DNA from: Anaerolineae bacterium | GTDB lineage: Bacteria; Chloroflexota; Anaerolineae; Promineifilales; Promineifilaceae | DNA: 64,000 nt | NCBI GenBank assembly: GCA_019637635.1 | Contig: JAHBVI010000009.1 | Span: forward strand, 1 to 64,000 | Direction of reading: 5' to 3' | Shown here: piece after piece, positions 28,104 through 37,200 of the stretch | Layout of the letters: each line of letters starts with the position of its first letter | Position numbering within the stretch: position 1 is the stretch's first letter | The notes under the pieces: model-generated | What the model was told of the DNA's origin: nothing | Databases searched by the model: none | The model's input: the letters and a program-made list of their open reading frames with translations, nothing else | Translations under genes and position numbers: made by a program

Positions 28104-29528
28104 TTAGTCAACCGGAATACCGGTTGCGTCTTCACCGACCACATTGCCGCCACCCACAAAGGATTGGATACGGACAAGGGCGATAAGTTGGCTACCAGCC
28201 GGCCCTTCGACTACAACAGAACCACCAAAACCACCGATGTAACCAAATTCGGACAGGTCTGCGGCATTACCCACCACGTCTGGGTGGCGAGCATTGGAAT
28301 TGGCTTTGGCGCCGGTGGCCAGCGCGCCCAACGTGTGGGTGCCAACTTCATTACCGTTCAGGTCCAGGTAATGGAGAACAACATCACCGGCGTTCAGGTT
28401 ACCACCAACGTTCTGGATGGCGATATAACCACGCTGGCGAGCGCCATTGGTCCACTGAGTTTCCGTGAAGCGGACATACGGGAGAGCCACTTTCTCTGCA
28501 CCAGAGCTAGCGCCTACCCAGGCAGTGGAGTTGCCAGAACCGAAGACTTTACCGATGACCACAATGCTACCGGGGTCGCTGCCTTCAACGGCCGTAATCG
28601 TAGCAGAGGTGCTGGTATTTGCCGGGAGCGCATCACAAGCAATAAAGCTGTTCTTGGCGCCAGGTTGAATAGTGGCATTGGCTGTTTGACCACTGGCATA
28701 GCTGACGGTGACGGCGGCGGCGGCAGAGCCGACGTTTTGCACAGCGTAGGAGCTGGAAGCGCCAAAGGCATTGCACAAACCGGTAGCCATGTAAACCGTA
28801 GCGGAACCACCACTCACACCCTCAAAGGCGGAATTGGCGGGGCCATTGGTTGCCAGTTCCATCACGGAACCGACGATGACTGCATCACCACTACCATCGC
28901 TGGGTACGGCCGTTACGGTAGCCGAACCATTGAAGGAAGCGGGGGTAACGGCGGCCAGGGTGCCCATATCGAAATATTTAGCGGCGCCAGCCGGCAGGTT
29001 GTTGTGTGTCACCACAATGGGTGGATCGCTGGGAGCAGAAGCATTGTAGATGTTAACGGTCAGGTTAACGTTTTCGGAACCCACATTCTGGATGGAGAAA
29101 CGAGAGGTGGTGGCAAATTGATTCTTCAGCACAGTGGGCAGCAAAACGCTGGAGGAACCGGCACTGAAGCCATTAGACAGACCACGATTCTTTACCGCGC
29201 TGTTTGAAGAAATCTGCACCAGTGTAGCCACGATGGGTTGGTCAGAGGACATCACAGCGGAGCCGCTAAATCCGGGGGAAATCTCGTTCAGGCTACCAAC
29301 AAACAGTGAAGAACCGGCATTGGCAGGCAAATTACGGCTTACTTCAATCGGGGTGCCGCTATTTTCTGCATAAAATTGGAACAATACGCTGGCATCTGAA
29401 TTGCTAACATTCTGGTAGGTAATGGAAGTGGTGAAGCTGGCAGTATAAGCAACCTGAGCATACGCCACACCGCTAACCACTAACAGAGCAAAAATAGATG
29501 ACAATAAAATGAGTCTCAAACGTTTCAT
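28104..29528 (-). CDS. Secreted repeat protein, beta-sandwich surface or adhesion type
   Basis: 474 residues. The signal peptide is MKRLRLILLSSIFALLVVSG with cleavage near AYA-Q. The mature protein consists of about three or four repeats of 100-120 residues, each with a QNVGS-type strand followed by alternating hydrophobic strands (FSIQNVGSENVNLTVNIYN; YAVQNVGSAAAAVTVSYAS; YIAIQNVGGNLNAGDVVLHY). It is rich in Ser, Ala, Gly and Val and has a single pair of Cys. It has no sorting signal or membrane anchor at the C-terminus. It may be a surface-layer or sheath component. GGAGAGG precedes the ATG and a strong terminator follows, suggesting high expression. Confidence 0.7.
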   Translation of the reverse strand: MKRLRLILLSSIFALLVVSGVAYAQVAYTASFTTSITYQNVSNSDASVLFQFYAENSGTPIEVSRNLPANAGSSLFVGSLNEISPGFSGSAVMSSDQPIVATLVQISSNSAVKNRGLSNGFSAGSSSVLLPTVLKNQFATTSRFSIQNVGSENVNLTVNIYNASAPSDPPIVVTHNNLPAGAAKYFDMGTLAAVTPASFNGSATVTAVPSDGSGDAVIVGSVMELATNGPANSAFEGVSGGSATVYMATGLCNAFGASSSYAVQNVGSAAAAVTVSYASGQTANATIQPGAKNSFIACDALPANTSTSATITAVEGSDPGSIVVIGKVFGSGNSTAWVGASSGAEKVALPYVRFTETQWTNGARQRGYIAIQNVGGNLNAGDVVLHYLDLNGNEVGTHTLGALATGAKANSNARHPDVVGNAADLSEFGYIGGFGGSVVVEGPAGSQLIALVRIQSFVGGGNVVGEDATGIPVD

Positions 29529-29764
29529 GAAAACCTCTCCTTTTTTATTTTTATAGTGAGACTAACTTTCGACATGGGGATTCTACGCGTGCCCCGACGA
29601 TAACTCAATAACCCATACGGAGTATTTTTTGGATTATTCCCAGTTAAGAGAAGGTGTGGTGAGGGTAAATAACATTGCCGGGAACTATTTGTTTCATTAC
29701 TATTGTGACCAATCTCAATTCAGTGGGGATGTACGCAAAACAAATAGATGGAGAATTTAACTTA

Positions 29765-30400
29765 ATGAATAAGAATTTAGCCGGAATCTTCTTGACGATC
29801 TTACTTTTGACAGTGGCCTGCCAGAATACGCCTACGCCAACGGCCGTGCCCGTTGTGCCCGACGCCCCATTATCATCCGCGTCTTCCGTTACTGATACAA
29901 GTGCTACTCCCTGTGGGGATGGTGCGTATCCGGCGGAAGGGTATCCTGCGGGATGTGCGCCAAACTCAGGCGCTCAGACCGGTTATCCAGTTCCCCAACC
30001 GCTAGAGCCGATGACAATACCAGAAGGTGAAGAATGGTTTGCGGAAGTGTTGCCACCAGGAGCGGGACTGGCCACGGTGACCGGTATTGTGATGTCGGCG
30101 AGTAGCGGAAAACCTGTGGTTAATGTTCCAGTAGCGTTGGCGGAAGTGTATTATCAAGGGGACAGTGGTGCTTTTGTGTTGGATGGGGCATTTAGCCCGC
30201 ACACCGTTTCAGATAGCGAAGGGCGATTTGCTTTTGTGGATGTGCCCGCGATGGATTATGTGTTGGTAGTGGGTAACCCGGAAGTGAATGATTACAAGAT
30301 TATTGAAGAGCCATCCGGCAAGGCACGGGTATGGACTGCTGCCGCCGACCAAATCCTGGACATGTCCGTTATTACTGTGGACTTACGTATCTGGAAGTAA
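29765..30400 (+). CDS. Lipoprotein with carboxypeptidase-regulatory-like domain
   Basis: 211 residues from the ATG at 29765 (GGAGA upstream). The lipobox LLTVAC gives a lipid-modified Cys near residue 20. A Thr/Pro-rich spacer follows (CQNTPTPTAVPVVP), then a low-complexity Gly/Tyr/Pro part. A beta-sandwich of the CarboxypepD_reg type comes last (ASSGKPVVNVPVALAEVYY, SEGRFAFVDVPAMDYVLVV). It is anchored on the outer face of the membrane; binding partner unknown. The 3' end overlaps the convergent GT4 gene by 18 bases. Confidence 0.7.
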   Translation: MNKNLAGIFLTILLLTVACQNTPTPTAVPVVPDAPLSSASSVTDTSATPCGDGAYPAEGYPAGCAPNSGAQTGYPVPQPLEPMTIPEGEEWFAEVLPPGAGLATVTGIVMSASSGKPVVNVPVALAEVYYQGDSGAFVLDGAFSPHTVSDSEGRFAFVDVPAMDYVLVVGNPEVNDYKIIEEPSGKARVWTAAADQILDMSVITVDLRIWK

Positions 30401-31576
30401 GTAACTTTGGGTTACAAGCTGCCGGTAAAGGTGGTCATGTTGGTGGGCTACGGCCGTGATCGAGAAATGTTCGGCTACAAAATGCCGCGCCTGTTTTATC
30501 ATCTCCGCCTTTGCCAGTTCAGGCATCCTTAGCAGCCGGATGACAGCTTCGGCCAGGGCTGATGGCTGATGGGGGGGGACCAATAAGCCAGTTTTTTCAG
30601 GTTGAATGAGTTCTAAATTGCCTGCCACCTGGGTAGCAACGACAGGCACGCCAGCGGCCATACTTTCCATAATGACAGTTGGCAGCCCTTCCCAGAGCGA
30701 TGAGTTGACGAATACATCCATCGTTGCCAGTAGTTCTTCCACATCTGAGCGCGCGCCAGTGAATAGAATGCGGTCGCTCACGCCGGATTGCTGCGCCTGC
30801 TGATGTAAAGTACCTTCCAAGTCGCCGGCGCCGACGATCAAAAAATAAGCATCAGGGATACTCTGCAAAATCTGGGGCACGGCCGTTAACAGCACACCAT
30901 ACCCCTTTTGCTCGGTCAGACGGCCGATGGAACCGATGATCGGAGCGGTGGGTGGAATGCCCAGGCTGCGCCGTTTGGCCGGAATGTCCACCAGCAATTG
31001 GGCGAAGCGGTTCAGATTCAGCGCGTTGTATCCGCGAATGGCTTGCCGCTTCAAAAGGCGGGCGACCGGCCGTTGATCCAGATTATCCACCACTTTCTGG
31101 GCAACCCCCAGTTCCCGGTCAAATCGCCAGGGGTAAAGCCCATTGGTCAGCAACAGGCGGCGCAACGGCCGTTTGCCCCATTCCCGCTCATTGTGTACGG
31201 TGCGCACTAAGGCCCTGGCCTGTAACGGCCGTTTGAGCAGCAGCGCCAGCACATCTCCAAACTGGCAGTGACTATGAATAATATCTACCGGCGGCAAATT
31301 TTGCTGCCGTACCCCCTGGTAAGCGTGCCAAAAACTGACCGTGGGGCGGCTTTCCTGCCAGGGGGCGGCAATAAAGGCGCCAATTCCCCGTTCCTGCAAA
31401 AAGGTGACCCAATCCTGCTCATATGGCGTGTGGTATGACCACATGCCACATACAATTGGCTCAATCTGGGACCGATCTAAGGCCTGGGCCAGTTCAATGC
31501 CAAACCGTTCAATGCCTCCCAGTGGGCCTTCGATGGCAAAACCAGAAATGATTTCTAAAACACGAATGATACTCAT
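30383..31576 (-). CDS. Glycosyltransferase, GT4 family
   Basis: 397 residues. N-terminal ISGFAIEGPLGGIERFGIEL, with the acceptor-side HSHCQFGDVLALL. C-terminal IIGSIGRLTEQKGYGVLLTA and the complete donor motif EGLPTVIMESMAAGVPVVAT, followed by QVAGNLELI. Last gene of a five-gene minus-strand set running from 35735 to 30383. Its ATG overlaps the upstream pyruvyl transferase stop as ATGA (31573-31576), so the two are translationally coupled. Confidence 0.9.
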   Translation of the reverse strand: MSIIRVLEIISGFAIEGPLGGIERFGIELAQALDRSQIEPIVCGMWSYHTPYEQDWVTFLQERGIGAFIAAPWQESRPTVSFWHAYQGVRQQNLPPVDIIHSHCQFGDVLALLLKRPLQARALVRTVHNEREWGKRPLRRLLLTNGLYPWRFDRELGVAQKVVDNLDQRPVARLLKRQAIRGYNALNLNRFAQLLVDIPAKRRSLGIPPTAPIIGSIGRLTEQKGYGVLLTAVPQILQSIPDAYFLIVGAGDLEGTLHQQAQQSGVSDRILFTGARSDVEELLATMDVFVNSSLWEGLPTVIMESMAAGVPVVATQVAGNLELIQPEKTGLLVPPHQPSALAEAVIRLLRMPELAKAEMIKQARHFVAEHFSITAVAHQHDHLYRQLVTQSYLLPDT

Positions 31577-32859
31577 GGCAAATTTTTAAAAAAATCGGCG
31601 GCAATACGCTGCCCAATCGTAGAAGCGGAGGCAATGATGGCGGGCAAACGCGACTGTATGTGTTGTCTGACGGCCGTCTGTTCATCCCATAATCGCTGAA
31701 ACAAGGCAGTTAGATTGGTCGTCTCTACCTCTTGAATATCAATCACCCATCGTTCCAATTCAAGCATTTGCATCACGCCGCGTGTTTTGTAACGGTACTC
31801 AATCATCACCGCCGGTACCCCTTCGCTAACGGCGAAGATATTGGAGTGCAGCCGGGTGCCAATGAATACATCCATGAGACCATAAGCCGCTTTTAATTCT
31901 TCGGTGCTGGCTTCTTCGGCAATGAAGATAACGGCCGTGCCCAGGTCAGCCAGTTGCTCCTGCACGCGCCGGGCCGGAATACGATCATCTTCAATTACGG
32001 TGGGGCCGCATACCTGTGAAAACAAAACAGCCTGACCTCCTTGTGTAGTAACAAAGGCACGAATGACGTGAGCAACGGCCGTTTCGTACCTCTCCTGGTT
32101 GCCAAACGCCGGGTTTTGCACCCCCCAATTCATCAAGGTAACACCTAACAATGGGCGTGTAACGGGGAAAGTAACACCATATCTTTCTAGCAGGCTTTTC
32201 CCCATTTCCAGGGGACAGTGGGGAAAAGCGAAGGCGAGATCGGGCACGGCCGTGAACCGGTCATGCGCCAACTGCAAACGCTCTAATTCCGCCAGCGAAA
32301 AGCTGTCTCGCACAAACAGCCACCGCGCCCGATTGGCTGCCAGCCGCACCAACCAGCGTTCCCAACCACGCTCCAGCGGGCCAATGGTTTGGGGCATGGT
32401 GTAGAATGGTTTGCCCACCAGCCAGGCAAACAACATCGTGTAGATGGCGACCACAAATGTTAACCCACCACGCCCGCTGGTATACAAAAAGTTACCCGCA
32501 CTGCTGACCACCAGATCGGCGGTGAAGTAACTGGTCAGTAAGGAGCGGTGGCGATGTGGCGCCAGGCGCAATGCCGATTGCCCCATCAGCCGGTAGGCGA
32601 TTGCCAACAGGGCGGTCTCTACCAGGAGGAATAAAAAAAGGAAGTAGTGACGAAGTGAAATGGGGTCATGCTGGCGGCGGAACCAGGTAAAAAAGGAGCC
32701 AATGGCCGTACCCGGCCCCTCATAACTCGCCGGATCATTCATAGACAACACCAGCTCGGCTCCGGCAAAACTGCCAAGCAGTTGCTGTACCGTCACCCGC
32801 GTGAGCAAATCGTCCCCCGCATTACGCGAGGAGTGCAGATTGATAATCAAGATTTTCAT
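31573..32859 (-). CDS. Polysaccharide pyruvyl transferase family protein (CsaB-like)
   Basis: 428 residues. The start MKILIINLHSSRNAGDDLL is the usual N-terminal signature (N-x-GD). Later MPQTIGPLERGWERWL, RWLFVRDSFSLAELERL and VFIGTRLHSNIFAVSEGVPA, which carries the conserved RLH, are typical of the GT-B-like pyruvyl transferases that put ketal-linked pyruvate on glycans from PEP. About 50 extra hydrophobic residues near 65-115 may bind the membrane. Coupled by 4-base overlaps to both neighbours. Confidence 0.85.
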   Translation of the reverse strand: MKILIINLHSSRNAGDDLLTRVTVQQLLGSFAGAELVLSMNDPASYEGPGTAIGSFFTWFRRQHDPISLRHYFLFLFLLVETALLAIAYRLMGQSALRLAPHRHRSLLTSYFTADLVVSSAGNFLYTSGRGGLTFVVAIYTMLFAWLVGKPFYTMPQTIGPLERGWERWLVRLAANRARWLFVRDSFSLAELERLQLAHDRFTAVPDLAFAFPHCPLEMGKSLLERYGVTFPVTRPLLGVTLMNWGVQNPAFGNQERYETAVAHVIRAFVTTQGGQAVLFSQVCGPTVIEDDRIPARRVQEQLADLGTAVIFIAEEASTEELKAAYGLMDVFIGTRLHSNIFAVSEGVPAVMIEYRYKTRGVMQMLELERWVIDIQEVETTNLTALFQRLWDEQTAVRQHIQSRLPAIIASASTIGQRIAADFFKNLP

Positions 32860-34127
32860 GCCTGGGCCACACCTTGGACGGGATACCTATGCTGCCAACG
32901 CAGATAAAACAGCAAATATCCTACCATGAGAACCGCTTCGGTCAGCACATACACATAAGCCACACCCGCAAGCCCCACCGTTTGGATCAGAGCCACATTG
33001 AGGCCAATATTCAAAGCAGCGGCTATGGCCTGCACTATAACGCGCCGACTCTGCCAGCCAACGGCCGTTAACACCGCCGCCACCCCAAAACTGACGCTTT
33101 TCAACACCAGGATGGCGCTGAGAATGGTTAATAACTCGCCCGATACGGCATATTCACGGCCGTATACCAGCCACACCAAGGGCCGGGCAATGATCACCAT
33201 ACCTATCCCCATACCAATACCCAGCGCCGAACTCAGCAGGATAATGCGGAAAGCCTGCCGCCGAATGAGCAAGGGGCTGCGGGCATACGTTTCACTGGTA
33301 ACGGGCAGCATAACCTCATAAATGGCCTGAGGAATCAGGAACAGCGTGGTCATCAGCGAAACGGCGGGCGCATATAACCCGGCGGCCGTTTTGCCCAACC
33401 AGTGGCCGATGATGGTCACATCGGCACGCTCATAAATCACGGCCAACCCCTCGGACAGCCCAAAAGCGGCGGTGCTGCGCAATACGGGCCGCATCAGGGG
33501 CCGCTGCCACTGCCAGCCTATCCGCCGCGCCGCCAGCCACAAAGAAGCGGCGGCGCTGAGAAGAGAGGTCAACACCCGTGCCGCCATGTATGGTTGCGCC
33601 AACTTAACTTCATCTGTTGCCAGAAGGAGAACTGTTGCCAGGAATAGCCCCTGCGAGCCGATCATCAACCAGACTGTAATTGTATTCCGTAAAGCCGTCT
33701 TGAAGACGCTCCAGCCGGTACTGGCTAACTCATCAAACCAGATGGAGATGGCGGCCAGAATGAGCAGGGAGCGCGGAAAAATATCCTGGTTTAGCCAGGG
33801 CGATAGCAATAGCACGGCCGTCAGCCAGACCAACCCCAGGCTCATTTTTAGACTCAGGCAAAGCCCGGCGGCCAGGGGCAACGGCCATTTGGGGGTACGG
33901 CCGTGACGCAGCAGCCACGTGTCCAACCCCAATGAAAAACAAACAGACGTCAACTTGCCTAAAGACAATGCCGCAATATACAGGCCAAACTCATCTGGCC
34001 CCAACCGCCGCGCCAGCATAAACAGCGCCAACGCCGACAGTACACGGGCAACGGCCGTGCCTGAAAACAATGCGCCGATATTCTTAAGCAGCCGGTGACT
34101 GAGAAATTGACGCGCAAAAGAAACCAT
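32856..34127 (-). CDS. Oligosaccharide flippase (Wzx/MATE-like)
   Basis: 423 residues from the ATG at 34127, two bases after the stop of the upstream GT (TAAGATG). The open frame extends much further upstream but that part is a shadow of the GT. The protein has about 12-14 membrane helices. Family blocks are NIGALFSGTAVARVLSALAL and ARRLGPDEFGLYIAALSL, and the inner repeat begins AAFGLSEGLAVIYERADVTI. It would move the lipid-linked repeat unit across the membrane. Its stop overlaps the pyruvyl transferase start. Confidence 0.88.
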   Translation of the reverse strand: MVSFARQFLSHRLLKNIGALFSGTAVARVLSALALFMLARRLGPDEFGLYIAALSLGKLTSVCFSLGLDTWLLRHGRTPKWPLPLAAGLCLSLKMSLGLVWLTAVLLLSPWLNQDIFPRSLLILAAISIWFDELASTGWSVFKTALRNTITVWLMIGSQGLFLATVLLLATDEVKLAQPYMAARVLTSLLSAAASLWLAARRIGWQWQRPLMRPVLRSTAAFGLSEGLAVIYERADVTIIGHWLGKTAAGLYAPAVSLMTTLFLIPQAIYEVMLPVTSETYARSPLLIRRQAFRIILLSSALGIGMGIGMVIIARPLVWLVYGREYAVSGELLTILSAILVLKSVSFGVAAVLTAVGWQSRRVIVQAIAAALNIGLNVALIQTVGLAGVAYVYVLTEAVLMVGYLLFYLRWQHRYPVQGVAQA

Positions 34128-34128
34128 C

Positions 34129-35364
34129 TTAGCCAGCGTCCAACCCTGCTTCGTGATTTGTGGGGTACAAACTGGTAAAAGCCCGCGCCCGCACATCCCA
34201 CCACAATGATGCGCGCATTTGGCGGGCCGCCGCCCGCATCCTGGCAGCGGCAGCGGGATCATCCAGAACAGCCCGGATGGCAGCGGCCAACGCCGGGGCG
34301 TCGTTAGGCGGCACGGCCGTGCCTGCTGCCCCCACCGCCATTTTCCGGTCGCCCACATCGGTGGTCACACAGGGCACACCGCAGGCCAGACTCTCGGTTA
34401 ACTTCAACGAAAAGCTGGATACAGCCGCCACCGTATCGCGCAAGGGATCAACCGACACATCCCCCAGGGCATAATAAAAAGGCACATCGGCAGCGGTCAC
34501 ACGGTCGGTAAAACGCACGGCCGTTGCCAATCCTAATTGCTCTGCCAGTTGGTGCAGCCCATCTTTGTCTTCGCCGGCGCCCACCAGCACCAGACAGGTC
34601 TGGGGCCGCTGCATCCAGATCAGAGCAAATGCTTCCAGCAGCAGGTCAATGGCGTGGCTCACCAGGCTCATGCTGCCCACATACACCACCACCTGATGGT
34701 CAGGCGGGATCGCCAATGACTGCCGCAGGGCGACCACACGTTCAGGCGCGTTCGGCGCATCGAGTACCCCAAATTGGGCGCGGTCGGCGCTGTTGGGCAC
34801 CAGGACGATGCGGTCACGCGGGTAGCCCAGTGCGGTATACCGGTCGGCAATGTAACTATTGTTGACGGTGATGCCGGAGGCAAATGAGGGGATCCAATCC
34901 TCAAACCAGGCAACCAGACGTTGCTGCCAACGACCGGAGAAACGATTGTTGAGCTGCTTCATAATCGTCGCTGTCAGGTAAACAGGGAGACGTTTCACTT
35001 GATGAACGACCCAGGCTGCCAGCCCATTCATGGGTTGTGCTTTGCATATGTGAATGAGATCGGCCGGGGTGCGCCAGGCGGCCCAGGTCAGGCCCAGGGT
35101 GGCTACGGCCGTCACCCACAACAGTTTCAGCGGGTTGAAATAGGTTTTACGGCCGTCTGCCTTCAGCACGTGCATTTGCCCCACATACCAGATGTGTACC
35201 CCGTCTTGCACAAACCGCTTTTCTTGCACCCTGGCAAAATCGTGGTGCAGCGTAATCATGGTCACGTCATAACCAGATTGCGTCAGTGCTTTTGCCAGAG
35301 GGAAAAAACGGCCGCCGCCGCCGGGGCTTTCCAGGCTGTGCGTGGCCAAAAACGTGACCTTCAA
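34129..35364 (-). CDS. Glycosyltransferase, GT4 family
   Basis: 411 residues. N-terminal ATHSLESPGGGGRFFPLAKA, C-terminal VVVYVGSMSLVSHAIDLLLE and the donor region SFSLKLTESLACGVPCVTT, followed by DVGDRKMAV. The ATG overlaps the stop of the truncated methyltransferase as ATGA, and the stop is two bases before the flippase start, so it belongs to one tightly coupled glycan operon. Confidence 0.88.
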   Translation of the reverse strand: MKVTFLATHSLESPGGGGRFFPLAKALTQSGYDVTMITLHHDFARVQEKRFVQDGVHIWYVGQMHVLKADGRKTYFNPLKLLWVTAVATLGLTWAAWRTPADLIHICKAQPMNGLAAWVVHQVKRLPVYLTATIMKQLNNRFSGRWQQRLVAWFEDWIPSFASGITVNNSYIADRYTALGYPRDRIVLVPNSADRAQFGVLDAPNAPERVVALRQSLAIPPDHQVVVYVGSMSLVSHAIDLLLEAFALIWMQRPQTCLVLVGAGEDKDGLHQLAEQLGLATAVRFTDRVTAADVPFYYALGDVSVDPLRDTVAAVSSFSLKLTESLACGVPCVTTDVGDRKMAVGAAGTAVPPNDAPALAAAIRAVLDDPAAAARMRAAARQMRASLWWDVRARAFTSLYPTNHEAGLDAG

Positions 35365-35735
35365 TCAGCAATCCTCGCCGTTTTTTTCAGGATTAAAATG
35401 TTGCCGAAAGCTGGCTGCGGCCATTGAATGGTTTCAAACCAAAACTGGTTAAAGCGGTGAATGATCTTTTGCCAGAACGCATTGCGGCTACGGCCGTAAA
35501 GGGTGGTGAACTGCCCGGTATGGGCGCCAATGCCACAACCCGCATCCAAAACCAGGGCATCAGGCGGCAATGCTATGGACGAGACCAAAAAGTCAAACAC
35601 CTGCTCGTAATAAGCTTCGTTGGCCGCTGTGCGGAAAACTTGCTCCCATTGATGATGAATGTCTGGTTTAGTTAACGTTTGTTCCAGTTGTGATGATGCC
35701 GAATTTTCTTCCATCAAGCCGTTCATCCTTTCCAC
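35361..35735 (-). pseudogene. Internally deleted class I SAM methyltransferase
   Basis: A 124-residue frame (start at 35735, 35726 or 35714). The N-terminal 75 residues end in the AdoMet motif VLDAGCGIGAHTGQF. This is followed directly by a C-terminal type segment (FWQKIIHRFNQFWFETIQWP, then FGNILILKKTA). In normal enzymes about 120 residues lie between these parts, so motifs II-IV are missing and it is unlikely to be active. The frame and the ATGA coupling to the next GT are kept. An intact small binding protein cannot be excluded. A -10 like TATAAT (complement of 35768-35773) lies upstream. Confidence 0.6.
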
Positions 35736-35838
35736 TCAAGTCACTTCCTGCCAGGCGGAGTGCCTGTATTATACGAGCAAACAAATGCACAGGCAGCATA
35801 GCGCCTTGATTACTGTCGCCCCACTACCTTCAAAACGG

Positions 35839-35844
35839 TATAAT
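35839..35844 (+). promoter_or_regulatory. -10 box upstream of icd
   Basis: TATAAT 69 bases before the icd start. No clear -35 at the usual distance. Confidence 0.4.
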
Positions 35845-35912
35845 CAGCGCATATCCGGCCAGACATGGCCGTACCTGAAAACTAAACACTTCCCATTTAC
35901 AGGAGACAAACA

Positions 35913-37151
35913 ATGGCTTTTGCAAAAATACAAGTGCCGGAAGGCGAAAAGATTACTTTTGAAAATGGCAAACTGCACGTGCCTGACAACCCGATTGTGG
36001 CCTTCATCGAAGGCGATGGTATTGGCGTGGATATTACCCCGGCATCGCTGCATGTGTGGAACACGGCCGTTGCCAAAGCCTATGGCGGCCAACGCAAAAT
36101 TGCCTGGATGGAAATCTACACCGGCGAAAAAGCGGCGGCGCTGTACGATGGCAACTTTATGCCCGAAGAAACCTTTGACGCTATGCGCGAATATCTAGTA
36201 GGCATTAAAGGGCCGCTGACCACCCCCATCGGCGGTGGTTTCCGCAGTTTGAATGTGACCCTGCGCCAGGTGTTGGATTTATACGCCTGTGTGCGCCCGG
36301 TGCGTTACATCCCCGGCACACCCAGCCCCATGCGCCAGCCGGAATTGATGGACATCGTCATCTTCCGCGAAAACACGGAGGATGTGTATTCCGGCGTGGA
36401 ATGGCCGGCCGAATCAGAGGAAGCCAAGGCGATTATTGCCTTTATGAACGAAAAGTTGGGCAAAAACGTGCGCGTGGATTCGGCCATCGGTATCAAGCCG
36501 GTCAGCGCCTTTGGCACTAAACGGTTGGTGCGCCAGGCCATCCAATACGCCATTGACCACAACCGCCCCAGTGTTACCCTGGTGCATAAGGGCAACATTA
36601 TGAAATTTACCGAAGGCGCTTTCCGCGATTGGGGTTATGAACTGGCGCGGGATGAGTTTGGCGCGCAGCCGCTGGACGGCGGCCCCTGGCACACGCTACG
36701 CAATCCTAACACAGGCATGGATATCATCATTAAGGATGTGATTGCCGACAACATGTTGCAACAACTGCTGACGCGCACGGTGGATTATGACGTGATTGCC
36801 ACCCTGAACCTGAACGGCGACTATATGAGTGATGCCGCCGCCGCGCAGGTGGGCGGTCTGGGTATGGCTCCCGGCGGCAACATCGGTGACGGTGTGGCTC
36901 TGTTTGAAGCCACGCACGGCACCGCGCCCAAGTATGCGGGCAAAGATATGGTCAACCCTGGCAGCCTCATCCTCAGTGGGGTGATGATGTTGGAGTATAT
37001 GGGCTGGCAGGAAGCGGCCGATCTGGTGGTGGCGGCGATGACCAAAACCATCGAAAACAAGACGGTGACCTACGATTTGCACCGGCAAATTGAGGGGGCT
37101 ACCAAACTAAGCTGCTCGGAGTTTGGGCAGGCGATTGTGGATAATATGTAG
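35913..37151 (+). CDS. icd: NADP-dependent isocitrate dehydrogenase
   Basis: 412 residues, co-linear with E. coli Icd. The substrate loop [13 protein letters not shown] has Ser112 at the position of the regulatory Ser113. Metal and substrate residues are in [15 protein letters not shown]. The coenzyme pocket [19 protein letters not shown] together with [10 protein letters not shown] keeps the Lys, Tyr, Val, Tyr and Arg that give NADP preference. It converts isocitrate to 2-oxoglutarate and CO2, supplying NADPH. AGGAGACAAACA precedes the ATG. A single-gene transcript with its own terminator. Confidence 0.95.
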   Translation: MAFAKIQVPEGEKITFENGKLHVPDNPIVAFIEGDGIGVDITPASLHVWNTAVAKAYGGQRKIAWMEIYTGEKAAALYDGNFMPEETFDAMREYLVGIKGPLTTPIGGGFRSLNVTLRQVLDLYACVRPVRYIPGTPSPMRQPELMDIVIFRENTEDVYSGVEWPAESEEAKAIIAFMNEKLGKNVRVDSAIGIKPVSAFGTKRLVRQAIQYAIDHNRPSVTLVHKGNIMKFTEGAFRDWGYELARDEFGAQPLDGGPWHTLRNPNTGMDIIIKDVIADNMLQQLLTRTVDYDVIATLNLNGDYMSDAAAAQVGGLGMAPGGNIGDGVALFEATHGTAPKYAGKDMVNPGSLILSGVMMLEYMGWQEAADLVVAAMTKTIENKTVTYDLHRQIEGATKLSCSEFGQAIVDNM

Positions 37152-37158
37152 TTATCCC

Positions 37159-37197
37159 AGAAGCCCAGCTTTTCGCAAAAGCTGGGCTTCTTTTTTT
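37159..37197 (+). terminator. Terminator of icd
   Basis: AGAAGCCCAGCTTTT and AAAAGCTGGGCTTCT form a perfect 15-base-pair hairpin with a 3-base loop, followed by TTTTTT. It also fits as the end of the convergent pfk gene. Confidence 0.9.
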
Positions 37198-37200
37198 GCT

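Noticed and set aside
34127-34358. N-terminal extension of the flippase
   Set aside because: The upstream part is a different frame of the glycosyltransferase gene, with Arg/Pro/Cys-rich sequence; the ATG two bases after the previous stop is the natural start.
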